Shown here piece after piece: positions 43,538 to 54,562 of a stretch of 64,000 nt of DNA. This stretch comes from Streptomyces sp. S4.7 (GTDB lineage Bacteria; Actinomycetota; Actinomycetes; Streptomycetales; Streptomycetaceae): positions 4,960,001 through 5,024,000 of the forward strand of contig NZ_CP048397.1 of the NCBI RefSeq assembly GCF_010384365.1, given 5' to 3'. A program made the position numbers and the translations under genes. The notes beneath the pieces were generated by a model that saw only the letters and a list, made by a program, of their open reading frames with translations, made no database searches and was not told the DNA's origin. How positions within the stretch are numbered: the stretch's first letter is position 1; each line of letters begins with the position of its first letter.

Positions 43538-44678
43538 GTCGACCAGGAAAGACGACTCCATGGACGCGACCCCGAACGTCACCGGGATCGAGACGGCCGA
43601 CGCCGCCACGGTCGAGGAGTCCGTCGCCGCCATCGAGGCGCCGGCCGAGCGCGGGGAGCCGATCCTCCAGGTGCGCAACCTGGTCAAGCACTTCCCGCTG
43701 ACCCAGGGCATCCTGTTCAAGAAGCAGATCGGCGCGGTCAAGGCCGTCGACGGCATCTCGTTCGACCTCTACCAGGGCGAGACGCTGGGCATCGTGGGCG
43801 AGTCGGGCTGTGGCAAGTCCACGGTCGCCCGGCTGCTGATGACGCTGGAGACGGCCACCGCGGGCGAGGTCTTCTTCAAGGGCCAGGACATCACCCGGCT
43901 GTCCGGGCGGGCGCTGAAGGCGGTGCGCCGGAACATCCAGATGGTCTTCCAGGACCCGTACACCTCGCTGAACCCGCGTATGACCGTCGGTGACATCATC
44001 GGCGAGCCCTTCGACATCCACCCCGAGGTGGCACCGAAGGGCGACCGGCGGCGCAAGGTCCAGGACCTGCTCGACGTCGTCGGCCTCAACCCGGAGTACA
44101 TCAACCGCTACCCGCACCAGTTCTCCGGCGGTCAGCGCCAGCGCATCGGCATCGCCCGCGGTCTCGCGCTCAACCCCGAGGTCATCATCTGCGACGAGCC
44201 GGTCTCGGCGCTCGACGTGTCCGTGCAGGCGCAGGTCATCAACCTGATGGAGAAGCTCCAGGACGAGTTCAACCTCTCCTACATCTTCATCGCGCACGAC
44301 CTGTCGATCGTCCGGCACATCTCGGACCGCGTCGGTGTCATGTACCTCGGCAAGATGGCCGAGATCGGTACGGACACCCAGATCTACGACCACCCGACGC
44401 ACCCCTACACGCAGGCGCTGCTCTCCGCGGTGCCGGTGCCCGACCCGGAGGCCCGTACCGGCCGCGAGCGGATCATCCTCACCGGCGACGTGCCGTCCCC
44501 GGCGAACCCGCCGTCCGGCTGCCGCTTCCGCACCCGCTGCTGGAAGGCCGAGGACAAGTGCGCCAAGGAGGTCCCGCTGCTGGCGATCCCCGAGCGCTTC
44601 GTCGCCTCGACCACTCCGGCGGCGCACGAATCGGCCTGCCACTTCGCCGAGGAGAAGGACGTCGTCCACGCCGTGTGA
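43530..44678 (+). CDS. Oligopeptide ABC transporter ATPase, DppF type (operon 1)
   Basis: A 382-residue ATPase with a 40-residue acidic leader, Walker A GESGCGKS (90-97), signature SGGQRQR, Walker B VIICDEP and switch His in IAHDLS; CRFRTRC begins the C-terminal cysteine domain. Bases 43885-44323 are nearly identical to the paralogue in operon 2, silent positions included, while flanks differ. A strong terminator follows. Confidence 0.94.
   Translation: MAESTRKDDSMDATPNVTGIETADAATVEESVAAIEAPAERGEPILQVRNLVKHFPLTQGILFKKQIGAVKAVDGISFDLYQGETLGIVGESGCGKSTVARLLMTLETATAGEVFFKGQDITRLSGRALKAVRRNIQMVFQDPYTSLNPRMTVGDIIGEPFDIHPEVAPKGDRRRKVQDLLDVVGLNPEYINRYPHQFSGGQRQRIGIARGLALNPEVIICDEPVSALDVSVQAQVINLMEKLQDEFNLSYIFIAHDLSIVRHISDRVGVMYLGKMAEIGTDTQIYDHPTHPYTQALLSAVPVPDPEARTGRERIILTGDVPSPANPPSGCRFRTRCWKAEDKCAKEVPLLAIPERFVASTTPAAHESACHFAEEKDVVHAV
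43885..44323 (+). repeat. Near-identical tract shared with the second dppF gene, copy 1
   Basis: This 439-base tract matches 49716-50154 except for a few bases at 44187-44191; the first 302 bases (43885-44186) are exactly identical. Confidence 0.92.
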
Positions 44679-44710
44679 GACGCCCCTGAGACGCCGTCGG
44701 TGAACGACGA

Positions 44711-44740
44711 GAGGCCCGGACCGTACACGGTCCGGGCCTC
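44711..44740 (+). terminator. Terminator of oligopeptide operon 1
   Basis: A perfect 13-bp stem (44711-44723 with 44728-44740) with a four-base TACA loop, 32 bases after the last stop. Confidence 0.85.
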
Positions 44741-44835
44741 CGTCGTGTCCACGCACGGGCGCCCAATAAATGCGCGGAATCTGAAAGGGAGTGATATTTG
44801 GGCCTAAGTGACATTCGGGACTCAGGAGGAACTCC

Positions 44836-46467
44836 ATGCGCCGAGCCACACACGCCAGGTTGGCCGCCGGTGCGCTCGCCGTCGCCCTCACGGCGACAGC
44901 CTGCGGTGGCGGCGGTGGGAGCGGCAGCGGGGGTGGCGCGGACGGGGTGCTGAGCTCGTCCTGGGGCGATCCGCAGAACCCGCTGGAGCCCGCCAACACG
45001 AACGAGGTCCAGGGCGGCAAGGTCCTCGACATGGTCTTCAGGGGACTGAAACGGTACAACCCGGAGAACGCCAAGGCCGAGAACATGCTCGCCGAGAAGA
45101 TCGAGACGACCGACTCGACGAACTTCAAGATCACGGTGAAGGACGGCTGGACCTTCAGCAACGGCGAGAAGGTCACCGCGAAGTCCTTCGTGGACGCCTG
45201 GAACTACGGCGCGAACCTGACGAACAACCAGCGCAACGCCTACTTCTTCGGCCAGATCGACGGCTATACGGCCGTCCACCCCGACTCGGGCAAGCCCACC
45301 GCCACCGCGCTCTCCGGACTCAAGGTCACCGGCCCCCAGACCTTCACCGTCAAGCTCTCCCAGAAGTTCTCCACCTGGCCGGACACCCTCGGGTACGCCG
45401 CGTTCGCGCCGCTGCCCTCCGCGTTCTTCAAGGACCACGCGGGCTGGCTCTCCAAGCCGGTCGGCAACGGTCCGTACACCATCGACTCGTACACCAAGGG
45501 CTCCCAGATGTCCCTGCGCAAGTGGGACAAGTACCCGGGGCCGGACAAGGCGCAGAACGGCGGCGTGGACCTCAAGGTCTACACCGACAACAACACCGCC
45601 TACACCGACCTGACGGCGGGCAACCTGGACCTCGTCGACGACGTCCCGGCCTCCCAGCTCAAGAACGCGCCCGCCGACCTCGGATCCCGCTACATCAACA
45701 CCCCCGCGGGCATCATCCAGACCCTCGCCTTCCCGTACTACGACAAGGCGTGGAACACCCCGGACGCGCAGAAGGTCCGCACCGGCCTCTCGATGGCGAT
45801 CAACCGCAAGCAGATCACCGAAACGATCTTCCAGAAGACCCGCACCCCGGCCACCGACTGGACCTCCCCGGTGCTCGGCAAGGACGGCGGCTACCAGGCC
45901 GGACTCTGCGGCAAGGCGTGCGAATACGACCCCGCCGCCGCGAAGAAGATGATCGCAGACGGCGGCGGCCTCCCCGGCGGCCGGATCCAGCTCACGTACA
46001 ACGCGGACACCGGCTCGCACAAGGACTGGATCGACGCCGTCTGCAACAGCATCAACAACACGCTCGGCAACGACCGGGCGTGCGTCGGCCGGCCCATCGG
46101 CACCTTCGCCGACTTCCGCAGCCAGATCACCCAGCAGAAGATGCCCGGCCCCTTCCGGGCCGGCTGGCAGATGGACTACCCGCTGATCCAGAACTTCCTC
46201 CAGCCGCTCTACTTCACCAACGCCTCGTCCAACGACGGCAAGTGGACCAACGCCGAGTTCGACAAGCTCGTCAACGAGGCCAACGCCGAGAGCGACACCC
46301 AGACCGCGATCAAGAAGTTCCAGCAGGCCGAGGGTGTCGTACGGGACAACATGGCCGCCATCCCGCTCTGGTACCAGAACGGCAGCGCCGGCTACTCGGA
46401 GCGGCTGAGCAACGTGGAGCTGAACCCGTTCAGCGTCCCCGTCTACAACGAGATCAAGGTCAGCTGA
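44836..46467 (+). CDS. Oligopeptide ABC transporter substrate-binding lipoprotein (operon 2)
   Basis: A 543-residue family 5 lipoprotein, lipobox LTATAC with C23 and a Gly/Ser linker. It keeps the family features WTFSNGEKVTAKSFVDAWNY and NFLQPLYFTNASSND. It has the same length as, but clearly different sequence from, the operon 1 lipoprotein, so ligand preference probably differs. AGGAGGA lies before the ATG. Its sequence reminds me of BldKB-like lipoproteins, which import a developmental peptide, but I cannot confirm that assignment. Confidence 0.92.
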   Translation: MRRATHARLAAGALAVALTATACGGGGGSGSGGGADGVLSSSWGDPQNPLEPANTNEVQGGKVLDMVFRGLKRYNPENAKAENMLAEKIETTDSTNFKITVKDGWTFSNGEKVTAKSFVDAWNYGANLTNNQRNAYFFGQIDGYTAVHPDSGKPTATALSGLKVTGPQTFTVKLSQKFSTWPDTLGYAAFAPLPSAFFKDHAGWLSKPVGNGPYTIDSYTKGSQMSLRKWDKYPGPDKAQNGGVDLKVYTDNNTAYTDLTAGNLDLVDDVPASQLKNAPADLGSRYINTPAGIIQTLAFPYYDKAWNTPDAQKVRTGLSMAINRKQITETIFQKTRTPATDWTSPVLGKDGGYQAGLCGKACEYDPAAAKKMIADGGGLPGGRIQLTYNADTGSHKDWIDAVCNSINNTLGNDRACVGRPIGTFADFRSQITQQKMPGPFRAGWQMDYPLIQNFLQPLYFTNASSNDGKWTNAEFDKLVNEANAESDTQTAIKKFQQAEGVVRDNMAAIPLWYQNGSAGYSERLSNVELNPFSVPVYNEIKVS

Positions 46468-46481
46468 CGCCGGAGTCGTCA

Positions 46482-46510
46482 GGCCCGGCGCACCCCTCCC
46501 GCGCCGGGCC
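46482..46510 (+). terminator. Hairpin between lipoprotein and permease genes, operon 2
   Basis: A perfect ten-base stem (46482-46491 with 46501-46510) 14 bases after the lipoprotein stop, in the same place as the operon 1 hairpin. Confidence 0.65.
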
Positions 46511-46587
46511 GCGGTCCATTTCCCCCGCCGGGCCGTACGGCATTTTCCGCCGGGCCCCAGGCCCGACCACGACCCCCGGAGCCCTTC

Positions 46588-47511
46588 ATGGGACGTTATG
46601 TGATCCGGCGTCTGCTCCAGATGATCCCGGTCTTCATCGGCGCCACTCTGCTGATCTTCCTCATGGTCAACGTGATGGGCGACCCCATCGCGGGCCTGTG
46701 CGGCGAGCGGCAGTGCGACCCGGCGACCGCCGCCCAGCTGCGCTCCGAGTTCGGTCTCGACAAGCCGGTGTGGCAGCAATACCTCACCTACATGGGCAAC
46801 GTCTTCACCGGTGACTTCGGGACGGCCTTCAACGGCCAGAAGGTCACCGAGCTGATGGCCACCGCCTTCCCGATCACCATCAGACTGACGATCGTCGCGA
46901 TCGTCTTCGAGATCATCATCGGCATCACGCTCGGCGTGCTGACCGGACTGCGGCGCGGGCGGCCGGTCGACAGCGGCGTCCTGCTCCTGACCCTGGTCGT
47001 CATCTCCGTACCGACCTTCGTGACCGGCCTGATCGTTCAGCTCCTCCTAGGGGTGAAGTGGAACGTCATCTCCCCGTCGGTGTCCTCCGCCGCCCCGCTC
47101 GGCGAACTCATCGTGCCGGGCCTCGTACTGGCCTCCGTGTCACTGGCCTACGTCACCCGGCTCAGCCGCACGTCCATCGCCGAGAACACCCGCTCCGACT
47201 ACGTGCGCACCGCCGTCGCCAAGGGCCTGCCGAGGCACCGGGTGATCACCCGGCATCTGCTGCGCAACTCACTGATCCCCGTGATCACCTTCATCGGCAC
47301 CGACGTCGGCGCACTGATGGGCGGCGCGATCGTCACCGAGCGGATCTTCAACATCCACGGCGTCGGCTACCAGCTCTACCAGGGCATCCTCCGCCAGAAC
47401 ACCCAGACCGTCGTCGGCTTCGTGACGATCCTCGTCATCGTCTTCCTCCTCGCGAACCTGCTGGTCGACCTTCTCTACGCCGTACTCGACCCGAGGATCC
47501 GCTATGCCTGA
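46588..47511 (+). CDS. Oligopeptide ABC transporter permease, DppB type (operon 2)
   Basis: A 307-residue permease with six membrane segments, beginning MGRYVIRRLLQMIPVFIGATLL. The EAA-like loop reads YVRTAVAKGLPRHRVITRHL. CGGAG precedes the ATG. The end overlaps the next permease by eight bases, as in operon 1. Confidence 0.94.
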   Translation: MGRYVIRRLLQMIPVFIGATLLIFLMVNVMGDPIAGLCGERQCDPATAAQLRSEFGLDKPVWQQYLTYMGNVFTGDFGTAFNGQKVTELMATAFPITIRLTIVAIVFEIIIGITLGVLTGLRRGRPVDSGVLLLTLVVISVPTFVTGLIVQLLLGVKWNVISPSVSSAAPLGELIVPGLVLASVSLAYVTRLSRTSIAENTRSDYVRTAVAKGLPRHRVITRHLLRNSLIPVITFIGTDVGALMGGAIVTERIFNIHGVGYQLYQGILRQNTQTVVGFVTILVIVFLLANLLVDLLYAVLDPRIRYA

Positions 47512-48484
47512 GACAACTCCCCCCGAGGACGAGGGAGCCATCGCGCCGACCGGCTTCGGCGGCTCGATGGACCTCGCCACGAGCGACGGCGCCGAGCTCG
47601 AAGGGCTCGACCAGGGCGACGGCAAGGGGCCCGGGGAGAAGCCCCGCAGCCTCTGGTCCGACGCCTGGCGCGATCTGCGCCGCAACCCGGTCTTCATCAT
47701 CTCGGGCCTCGTCATCGTCTTCCTGGTCGTCATCGCGATCTGGCCCCAGCTGATCGCCTCCGGCAACCCGCTCTCCTGCGACCTCGCCAAGGCGCAGGAG
47801 GGGTCCCAGCCCGGCCACCCCTTCGGGTTCACCGCACAGGGCTGCGACGTCTACACCCGTACCGTCTACGGCGCCCGTGCCTCGGTCACCGTCGGCGTCT
47901 GCGCCACCCTCGGCGTCGCGCTCGTCGGGACCGCCCTCGGCGGGCTGGCCGGCTTCTTCGGCGGCTTCTGGGACGCGATCCTCTCCCGCGTCACCGACAT
48001 CTTCTTCGGCATCCCCGTGGTGCTCGGCGGCCTCGTCCTGCTCTCCGTCGTCACCAGCTCCACCGTCTGGCCCGTCATCGGATTCATGGTGCTGCTCGGC
48101 TGGCCGCAGATCTCCCGGATCGCCCGCGGCTCCGTCATCACCATCAAACAGAACGACTTCGTCCAGGCGGCGCGCGCCCTCGGCGCCTCTAACTCCCGGA
48201 TGATGCTGCGTCACGTCCTGCCCAACGCCGTCGCCCCGGTCATCGTGGTGGCGACCATCGCGCTCGGCACGTACATCGCGCTGGAGGCGACCCTGTCCTA
48301 CCTCGGCGTGGGCCTCAAACCGCCCTCCGTGTCCTGGGGCATCGACATCTCCGACGCGTCGAAGTTCATCCGCAACGCCCCGCACATGCTGCTGTGGCCC
48401 GCCGGTGCCCTGGCCGTCACCGTGCTCGCCTTCATCATGCTCGGCGACGCGGTGCGCGACGCCCTCGACCCCAAGCTGCGCTGA
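47504..48484 (+). CDS. Oligopeptide ABC transporter permease, DppC type (operon 2)
   Basis: A 326-residue permease with a 50-residue acidic cytoplasmic tail, PRSLWSDAWRDLRRNPVFIISG, six membrane segments and the EAA-like loop FVQAARALGASNSRMMLRHV. The periplasmic loop after the first segment contains two cysteines (LSCDLAKAQ and QGCDVYTR) that the operon 1 paralogue lacks. Confidence 0.94.
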   Translation: MPETTPPEDEGAIAPTGFGGSMDLATSDGAELEGLDQGDGKGPGEKPRSLWSDAWRDLRRNPVFIISGLVIVFLVVIAIWPQLIASGNPLSCDLAKAQEGSQPGHPFGFTAQGCDVYTRTVYGARASVTVGVCATLGVALVGTALGGLAGFFGGFWDAILSRVTDIFFGIPVVLGGLVLLSVVTSSTVWPVIGFMVLLGWPQISRIARGSVITIKQNDFVQAARALGASNSRMMLRHVLPNAVAPVIVVATIALGTYIALEATLSYLGVGLKPPSVSWGIDISDASKFIRNAPHMLLWPAGALAVTVLAFIMLGDAVRDALDPKLR

Positions 48485-48495
48485 GGAGCCCGTCC

Positions 48496-49462
48496 ATGTT
48501 GCTCGAAGTGCGCGATCTGCAGGTGGAGTTCCACACCCGCGACGGCGTCGTGAAGGCGGTCAACGGAGTCAGTTACTCGGTCGACGCGGGCGAGACACTC
48601 GCGGTGCTCGGCGAGTCCGGCTCCGGCAAGTCCGTCACCGCCCAGGCGATCATGGGCATCCTCGACATGCCGCCCGGCCGGATCACGGGCGGCGAAGTCC
48701 TCTTCAAGGAGCAGGACCTGCTGAAGCTCAAGGAGGACCGACGGCGGAAGATCCGCGGCGCCGACATGGCGATGATCTTCCAGGACGCGCTCTCCTCGCT
48801 CAACCCGGTGCTCAGCGTGGGCGCGCAGCTCGGCGAGATGTTCATCGTCCACCAGGGGACGTCCCGCAAGGACGCGCGGGCGAAGTCGGTCGAACTCATG
48901 GACCGGGTACGGATCCCGGCGGCCAAGGACCGCGTGAACGACTACCCCCACCAGTTCTCCGGCGGTATGCGCCAGCGCATCATGATCGCCATGGCGATGG
49001 CGCTCGAACCCTCGCTGATCATCGCCGACGAACCGACGACCGCGCTCGATGTGACCGTGCAGGCCCAGGTGATGGAGCTGCTGGGTGAGTTGCGCCGCGA
49101 ACTCGGCATGGGGCTGATCCTGATCACCCACGACCTCGGGGTCGTCGCCGACGTCGCGGACAAGATCGCGGTCATGTACGCGGGCCGGATCGTCGAGTCC
49201 GCCCCCGTCCACGACATCTACAAGGCGCCCGCCCACCCCTACACCCGCGGTCTGCTCGACTCCATCCCACGGCTCGACCAGAAGGGCCGGGAGCTGTACG
49301 CGATCAAGGGCCTGCCACCCAACCTCCAGCGCATCCCGGCCGGCTGCGCCTTCAACCCGCGCTGCCCGAGGGCGCGGGACATCTGCCGTACGGACGTGCC
49401 GCCGCTCTTCGAGGTCGACGAGAACCGGCGCAGCGCCTGCTTCTTCTGGAGGGAGACCCTCG

Positions 49463-49479
<17 letters not shown>
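48496..49479 (+). CDS. Oligopeptide ABC transporter ATPase, DppD type (operon 2)
   Basis: A 327-residue ATPase starting directly with MLLEVRDLQVEFHTRDG; Walker A GESGSGKS (39-46), signature SGGMRQR, Walker B LIIADEP, switch His in ITHDLG, and CAFNPRC in the C-terminal domain. The ATG lies 11 bases after the permease stop with GAGGAG upstream. The stop overlaps the next ATPase by 17 bases. Confidence 0.94.
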
Positions 49480-50581
<1,102 letters not shown>

Positions 50582-50682
50582 TTGAGACGTCAGTTCCGTT
50601 GACACGCAGGAAACTTCACCGACGCTTCGCCGATATACGGACGGGTCACATTGGTCGACGTACGGCCGTGCGGGTGCCGTTG

Positions 50683-50714
50683 GACCGGCCGGGATCCTGA
50701 GGTCCCGGCCGGTC
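50683..50714 (+). terminator. Terminator of oligopeptide operon 2
   Basis: A perfect 12-bp stem (50683-50694 with 50703-50714) with an eight-base loop, 101 bases after the last stop. Confidence 0.75.
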
Positions 50715-50792
50715 GCCCGCCGGGCGGGCCGCGGGCTCCGGGGTACCTCTGGTGCTCTTGTTCCCACGGCGTTCAGCCGGGACCATCGCAGT

Positions 50793-51809
50793 GTGATATT
50801 CACCCGCGGGGCCCGGATCACCGGCGCTGTGCTGTGCACCGCGCTCGCCGTCGTCACCGCCGCGTGGATCGTGCGGGACCTGACGCGGACGGACCGGCCC
50901 GTCGACCTCTGGTGGTTCTGGGCCGGCCAGGGCGATGTCGGGGCGACGGCCCCACCGGTGACCTCGCTGCTCGACCCCGTGCTGCTGGCCGTCTACGCGG
51001 CCGTGACCGTCACCGTCATGCGCTCGGCCGTCGCCGCGTCCGCTCTGTTCGCCACCGGCGTCCTCACGTTCGCCGTCCGGCTGCCGGGCCTGTGGGTGCT
51101 CGGCTCGTCGTGGATGGACGGGCGGGCCCCGGACGAACTCCGCACCCGCGCCCTGCTCTGCGCCTTCGGCGTCCTCGCGGTGGCCGTCGTGCTGATCGTC
51201 ACGGCCCTGGCCGGGCGCGGAGCGCCGGACTCCGCGTACGCGCTGACGCCGACCCGGCCCGCGCAGGGCGTCGCCGTGACGTCTTTCCTGCTGCTGGGCG
51301 CCGCGGCGGGCATCTGGACGGCCTGGGAGGTCTACTGGGGGCAGCGGCTCGGTCCCGGCGCGTATCTCGACCGTGTGACCGGGGAGTCGGTCCTGATGCC
51401 GCTCCTCGGCACGCCGCCCGGCTGGCTGAACGCGGTGATCGTGCTGCTCTGTCTCGCGGCGGCCGTGGGGGCACTCTTCGGCACACCGTTCTCACGGCCG
51501 CTCGGCATGGTGGTCTCGGCGCTGCTGGCGGGGGTCGGCGGGACTGCTCTCGCCACGGCTCTGCGGTACGAACAGCTCGACCGCTTCGGCGAGTTGACCA
51601 CGGTCGAACAACTCTCCCTCGCCAGCCTCCTGTTCGGGCTGGGGGCGGGCACCCTGGCGCTGTTCGCGCTCGCCCGCAGGGGCGAGCGGGACATGCCGGG
51701 GGCGGGCCCGTACGGACCGGCGTGGGGGCGGAGCGAGCCGGAGAGGTACGGGCAGGGCGGCGGCGGTTTCGGGCCGCCACCGCCCTCGTCGCCGCCGCCC
51801 GGCTGGTGA
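50793..51809 (+). CDS. Hypothetical multi-pass membrane protein
   Basis: A 338-residue protein with about seven hydrophobic segments (for example ITGAVLCTALAVVTAAWIV, LLCAFGVLAVAVVLIVTALA, MVVSALLAGVGGTALATAL) and a Gly/Pro/Ser-rich cytoplasmic tail ending PPPSSPPPGW. I do not recognise a family. The GTG at 50793 has no clear ribosome site. It lies between oligopeptide operon 2 and a convergent peptidase. Confidence 0.75.
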   Translation: MIFTRGARITGAVLCTALAVVTAAWIVRDLTRTDRPVDLWWFWAGQGDVGATAPPVTSLLDPVLLAVYAAVTVTVMRSAVAASALFATGVLTFAVRLPGLWVLGSSWMDGRAPDELRTRALLCAFGVLAVAVVLIVTALAGRGAPDSAYALTPTRPAQGVAVTSFLLLGAAAGIWTAWEVYWGQRLGPGAYLDRVTGESVLMPLLGTPPGWLNAVIVLLCLAAAVGALFGTPFSRPLGMVVSALLAGVGGTALATALRYEQLDRFGELTTVEQLSLASLLFGLGAGTLALFALARRGERDMPGAGPYGPAWGRSEPERYGQGGGGFGPPPPSSPPPGW

Positions 51810-51853
51810 GGGCCGTCGGACGGCGCGGCGGGTGACCGTGCAGGGCGTCGCCC

Positions 51854-54103
51854 CTACGTCATCCCGAGCGAACGCTTCAGGAAGTCCACCTGGAGCAGCA
51901 GCAGATTCTCCGCGATCTGCTCCTGTGGCGTCATGTGCGTCACCCCGGTGAGCGGCAGCACCTCGTGGGGCCGCCCCGCGGACAGCAGCGCCGACGACAG
52001 CCGCAGCGTGTGCGTCATCACGACGTTGTCGTCCGCCAGACCGTGGATGACCATCATCGGCCGCGCGGGGCTCGCCGGTTGCGACAGCCCGTCGTCGGTG
52101 ACCAGCGAGTTGGCCGCGTAGACCTCGGCCGCCGTCGCCGGATCGCCCAGATAGCGCTCCGTGTAGTGGGTGTCGTAGAGCCGCCAGTCGGTGACGGGCG
52201 CGCCCGCGATCGCCGCGTGGAAGACGTCGGGACGCCGCAGCGCGGCGAGCCCGGCGAGGTATCCGCCGTACGACCAGCCGCGGATGGCCACGCGCGACCG
52301 GTCCAGCGGGAACCGCTCGGCGAGCGCCTCCAGCGCCTCGATCTGGTCGTCCAGGGTGAGCGCCAGATTGTCCTTCACCGCCTTCTCCCAGCCGGGTGAG
52401 CGGCCCGGACTGCCCCGGCCGTCCGCGACGACCACGGCGAAGCCCTGATCGGCGAACCACTGTGACGTGAGGTACGGATTGTGCGCGGCCAGCACGCGCT
52501 GGCCATGGGGTCCGCCGTAGGGATCCAGCAGCACCGGAAGCGGACCGTCCGCCTCCCGGTACTCGGTGGGGAACAGAACGGCGCACGGAATTCGGTGTGC
52601 GCCCCCCTCCGTGAGTTGCACACGCGGGGTGAGGTGCGGCTGCTGCGCGTACGAGGTGACGACGGCGAGTTGCTTGCCCTCCCGCATCACGCGTACCACC
52701 GTTCCGCTGACGTCGGGCCGTGCCGACGCCATCACCATGACGCCGCCCGCGCGGACGGCCGTGTGCACTCCCACGCCCTCCGAGAGGCGTTCCGGCCCCC
52801 AGGGGGCGGGTTCCCCGGCCTCGTGGGCCTCGCCGCCGCCGCTGTCCCCGTAGGGGACCCGGTAGACGTGGATCTCGCCGGTCTCGGGCGACTCGGCGGC
52901 GGCGCCCGCCGCCGCAGACACCAGCACGTCCCGTTCGCCGATGTCGAGCACCGCGCGCAGTTGCAACTCCGGTCCGGTCAGGGCCCGGTCGCCGACGAAC
53001 AGCACCCGCGCGCCGCCGTCCGCGCCCGTACCGTCCACGCCGCTGCGACTGTCCCGGCCGTCCTCGCCGTCCTCGCCGTCTGGGATGTCCACCACCCGTA
53101 CCAGCTTGCCGCCGGGCGCCAAGGCCGGTACGCCGGAGACCAGTTCAAGCCAAGCCGGGTCCGTCTCCTCCCGCAGGAGCCGCGTCTCGCCGCTCGCCGT
53201 GTCGACCGACAGACAGCGCTGACCGCGCTGGTCCCGCGCCTGGACGAGCAGCAGCGGCTCGCCCGCCGACGACCAGTGGACGGCCGCGAGATACGGCGAC
53301 CGGGCCCGGTCCCAGACCACCTCGGTACGCGAACCGTCGAGACCGATCAGGAAAAGCCGCACGTCAGCGTTGGGTGTGCCCGCCGAGGGATAGGCGATCG
53401 TCGACGGTTCGCGGTCCGGGTGCGCGGGGTCGGCGATCCACCAGCGCTGGACGTCCGCCCCGTCGACCCGCGCCACCAGCAGCCGGTCCGACTCCGGCGA
53501 CCACCAGAATCCGCGTGAGCGGGCCATCTCCTCGGCTGCGATGAATTCAGCCAGACCGTAGGCGGTCTGTCCGTCCTCCGGAGCCGCCAGCACGCGGTCG
53601 CCGTCCCCCTCGGCGCCCGTCACCCGCAGCGTGCCCTCGGCCACGTACGCGATGTGCCGCCCGTCCGGCGACGGCCGCGGGTCGATCACCGGCCCCGGTA
53701 CGGGCAGTTCACGCGCCGTCCCGGCGCGCAGCTCCGCGGTGAACAGCCGCCCGGACAGGGCGAAGGCCGCCAACTCGGCGGCGGCGTCGGTCGCGTAGCC
53801 CACGATGCCCCCGGATCCCTCACGGCTGCGCTCCCGGCGGGCGCGCTCCTCGGCCGAGAGTTCCTCGGGAGTGCCCGCCATCAGGGCTTCCGGGTCGGCG
53901 GCGATCCGCTCGCGCGCCGTACCCGATCCGTCGTCGAGATCGAGCACCCACAGACGGTTCGTGCGGTCCGTTCCCGAGGCGGACCGGAGGAAGACCACCC
54001 GCGAACCGTCGGGGGACACCGTGAAAGCGCGCGGAGCACCGAGCGTGAACCGCTGGGTCCTTGCGTACTGGCGAGGAAACGAGAGTTGTTGCCCTGAGGT
54101 CAT
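51854..54103 (-). CDS. S9-family prolyl oligopeptidase (dipeptidyl peptidase IV-like)
   Basis: A 749-residue serine peptidase. Residues about 20-480 form a beta-propeller (RVVFLRSASGTDRTNRLWVLD, DPRPSPDGRHIAYV, FWWSPESDRLLVARVD) and residues about 490-749 an alpha/beta hydrolase. The triad is S611 (GWSYGGY), D691 or D692 (HGLADDNV) and H723 (GVTHM). The DPP-IV glutamate motif appears as EFIAAEEMARSRGFWW. No signal peptide is seen, so it probably cleaves short imported peptides in the cytoplasm. A TAGGTT seven bases before the ATG supports this start. Confidence 0.92.
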   Translation of the reverse strand: MTSGQQLSFPRQYARTQRFTLGAPRAFTVSPDGSRVVFLRSASGTDRTNRLWVLDLDDGSGTARERIAADPEALMAGTPEELSAEERARRERSREGSGGIVGYATDAAAELAAFALSGRLFTAELRAGTARELPVPGPVIDPRPSPDGRHIAYVAEGTLRVTGAEGDGDRVLAAPEDGQTAYGLAEFIAAEEMARSRGFWWSPESDRLLVARVDGADVQRWWIADPAHPDREPSTIAYPSAGTPNADVRLFLIGLDGSRTEVVWDRARSPYLAAVHWSSAGEPLLLVQARDQRGQRCLSVDTASGETRLLREETDPAWLELVSGVPALAPGGKLVRVVDIPDGEDGEDGRDSRSGVDGTGADGGARVLFVGDRALTGPELQLRAVLDIGERDVLVSAAAGAAAESPETGEIHVYRVPYGDSGGGEAHEAGEPAPWGPERLSEGVGVHTAVRAGGVMVMASARPDVSGTVVRVMREGKQLAVVTSYAQQPHLTPRVQLTEGGAHRIPCAVLFPTEYREADGPLPVLLDPYGGPHGQRVLAAHNPYLTSQWFADQGFAVVVADGRGSPGRSPGWEKAVKDNLALTLDDQIEALEALAERFPLDRSRVAIRGWSYGGYLAGLAALRRPDVFHAAIAGAPVTDWRLYDTHYTERYLGDPATAAEVYAANSLVTDDGLSQPASPARPMMVIHGLADDNVVMTHTLRLSSALLSAGRPHEVLPLTGVTHMTPQEQIAENLLLLQVDFLKRSLGMT

Positions 54104-54110
54104 ACGACCG

Positions 54111-54116
54111 AACCTA
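54111..54116 (-). promoter_or_regulatory. Leaderless -10 element of the S9 peptidase gene
   Basis: TAGGTT on the minus strand, seven bases before the ATG at 54103. The rest of the 180-bp gap to 54283 has no gene. Confidence 0.5.
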
Positions 54117-54283
54117 GCGTCCGTCCCAGCCGTTCGTGCGCCCCCGTGTGCTGCCGTGCACCGATCGATGCGTTCCGCCGGATAGTTATGATCCATAGCG
54201 CCAAGTGGGTATGTACCCGCCGGCACATGCGTGTTGCTCGTCCCGATCGAATATCCGCCGAACATCTGTGGAGGTGAACCGCC

Positions 54284-54478
54284 GTGGCACTCTCGATTTC
54301 GGCGGTGGTGCTGCTGGCGATCGTTGTCTTCCTGTTGGTCCGGAAATCCGGACTGAAAGGCGGACACGCGTTGGTCTGCGTCTTACTCGGCTTCTATCTG
54401 GCCAGCTCCTCGGTGGCTCCCACCATCACCGAACTGACCAGCAACGTGGCGGGGATGATCGGCGACATCCAGTTCTAG
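54284..54478 (+). CDS. Small conserved membrane protein
   Basis: A 64-residue protein with two membrane segments: ISAVVLLAIVVFLLV (about 4-19) and GHALVCVLLGFYLASS (about 27-43), then APTITELTSNVAGMIG. It is conserved in Streptomyces without known function. The GTG start has GGAGGTGA a short distance upstream, among the best ribosome sites in the window. Confidence 0.8.
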   Translation: MALSISAVVLLAIVVFLLVRKSGLKGGHALVCVLLGFYLASSSVAPTITELTSNVAGMIGDIQF

Positions 54479-54550
54479 GGGGTGTCTTCCCGGCCCCGCC
54501 CGTGCCCACGCGCGCCCGTCCCGCGGGCGTCCGCACGAGGGCTCGCCTCG

Positions 54551-54556
54551 TACGCT
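54551..54556 (+). promoter_or_regulatory. Leaderless -10 element of mshB
   Basis: TACGCT lies six bases before the ATG at 54563, identical to the element of the Nudix gene. Confidence 0.5.
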
Positions 54557-54562
54557 GTGCGC

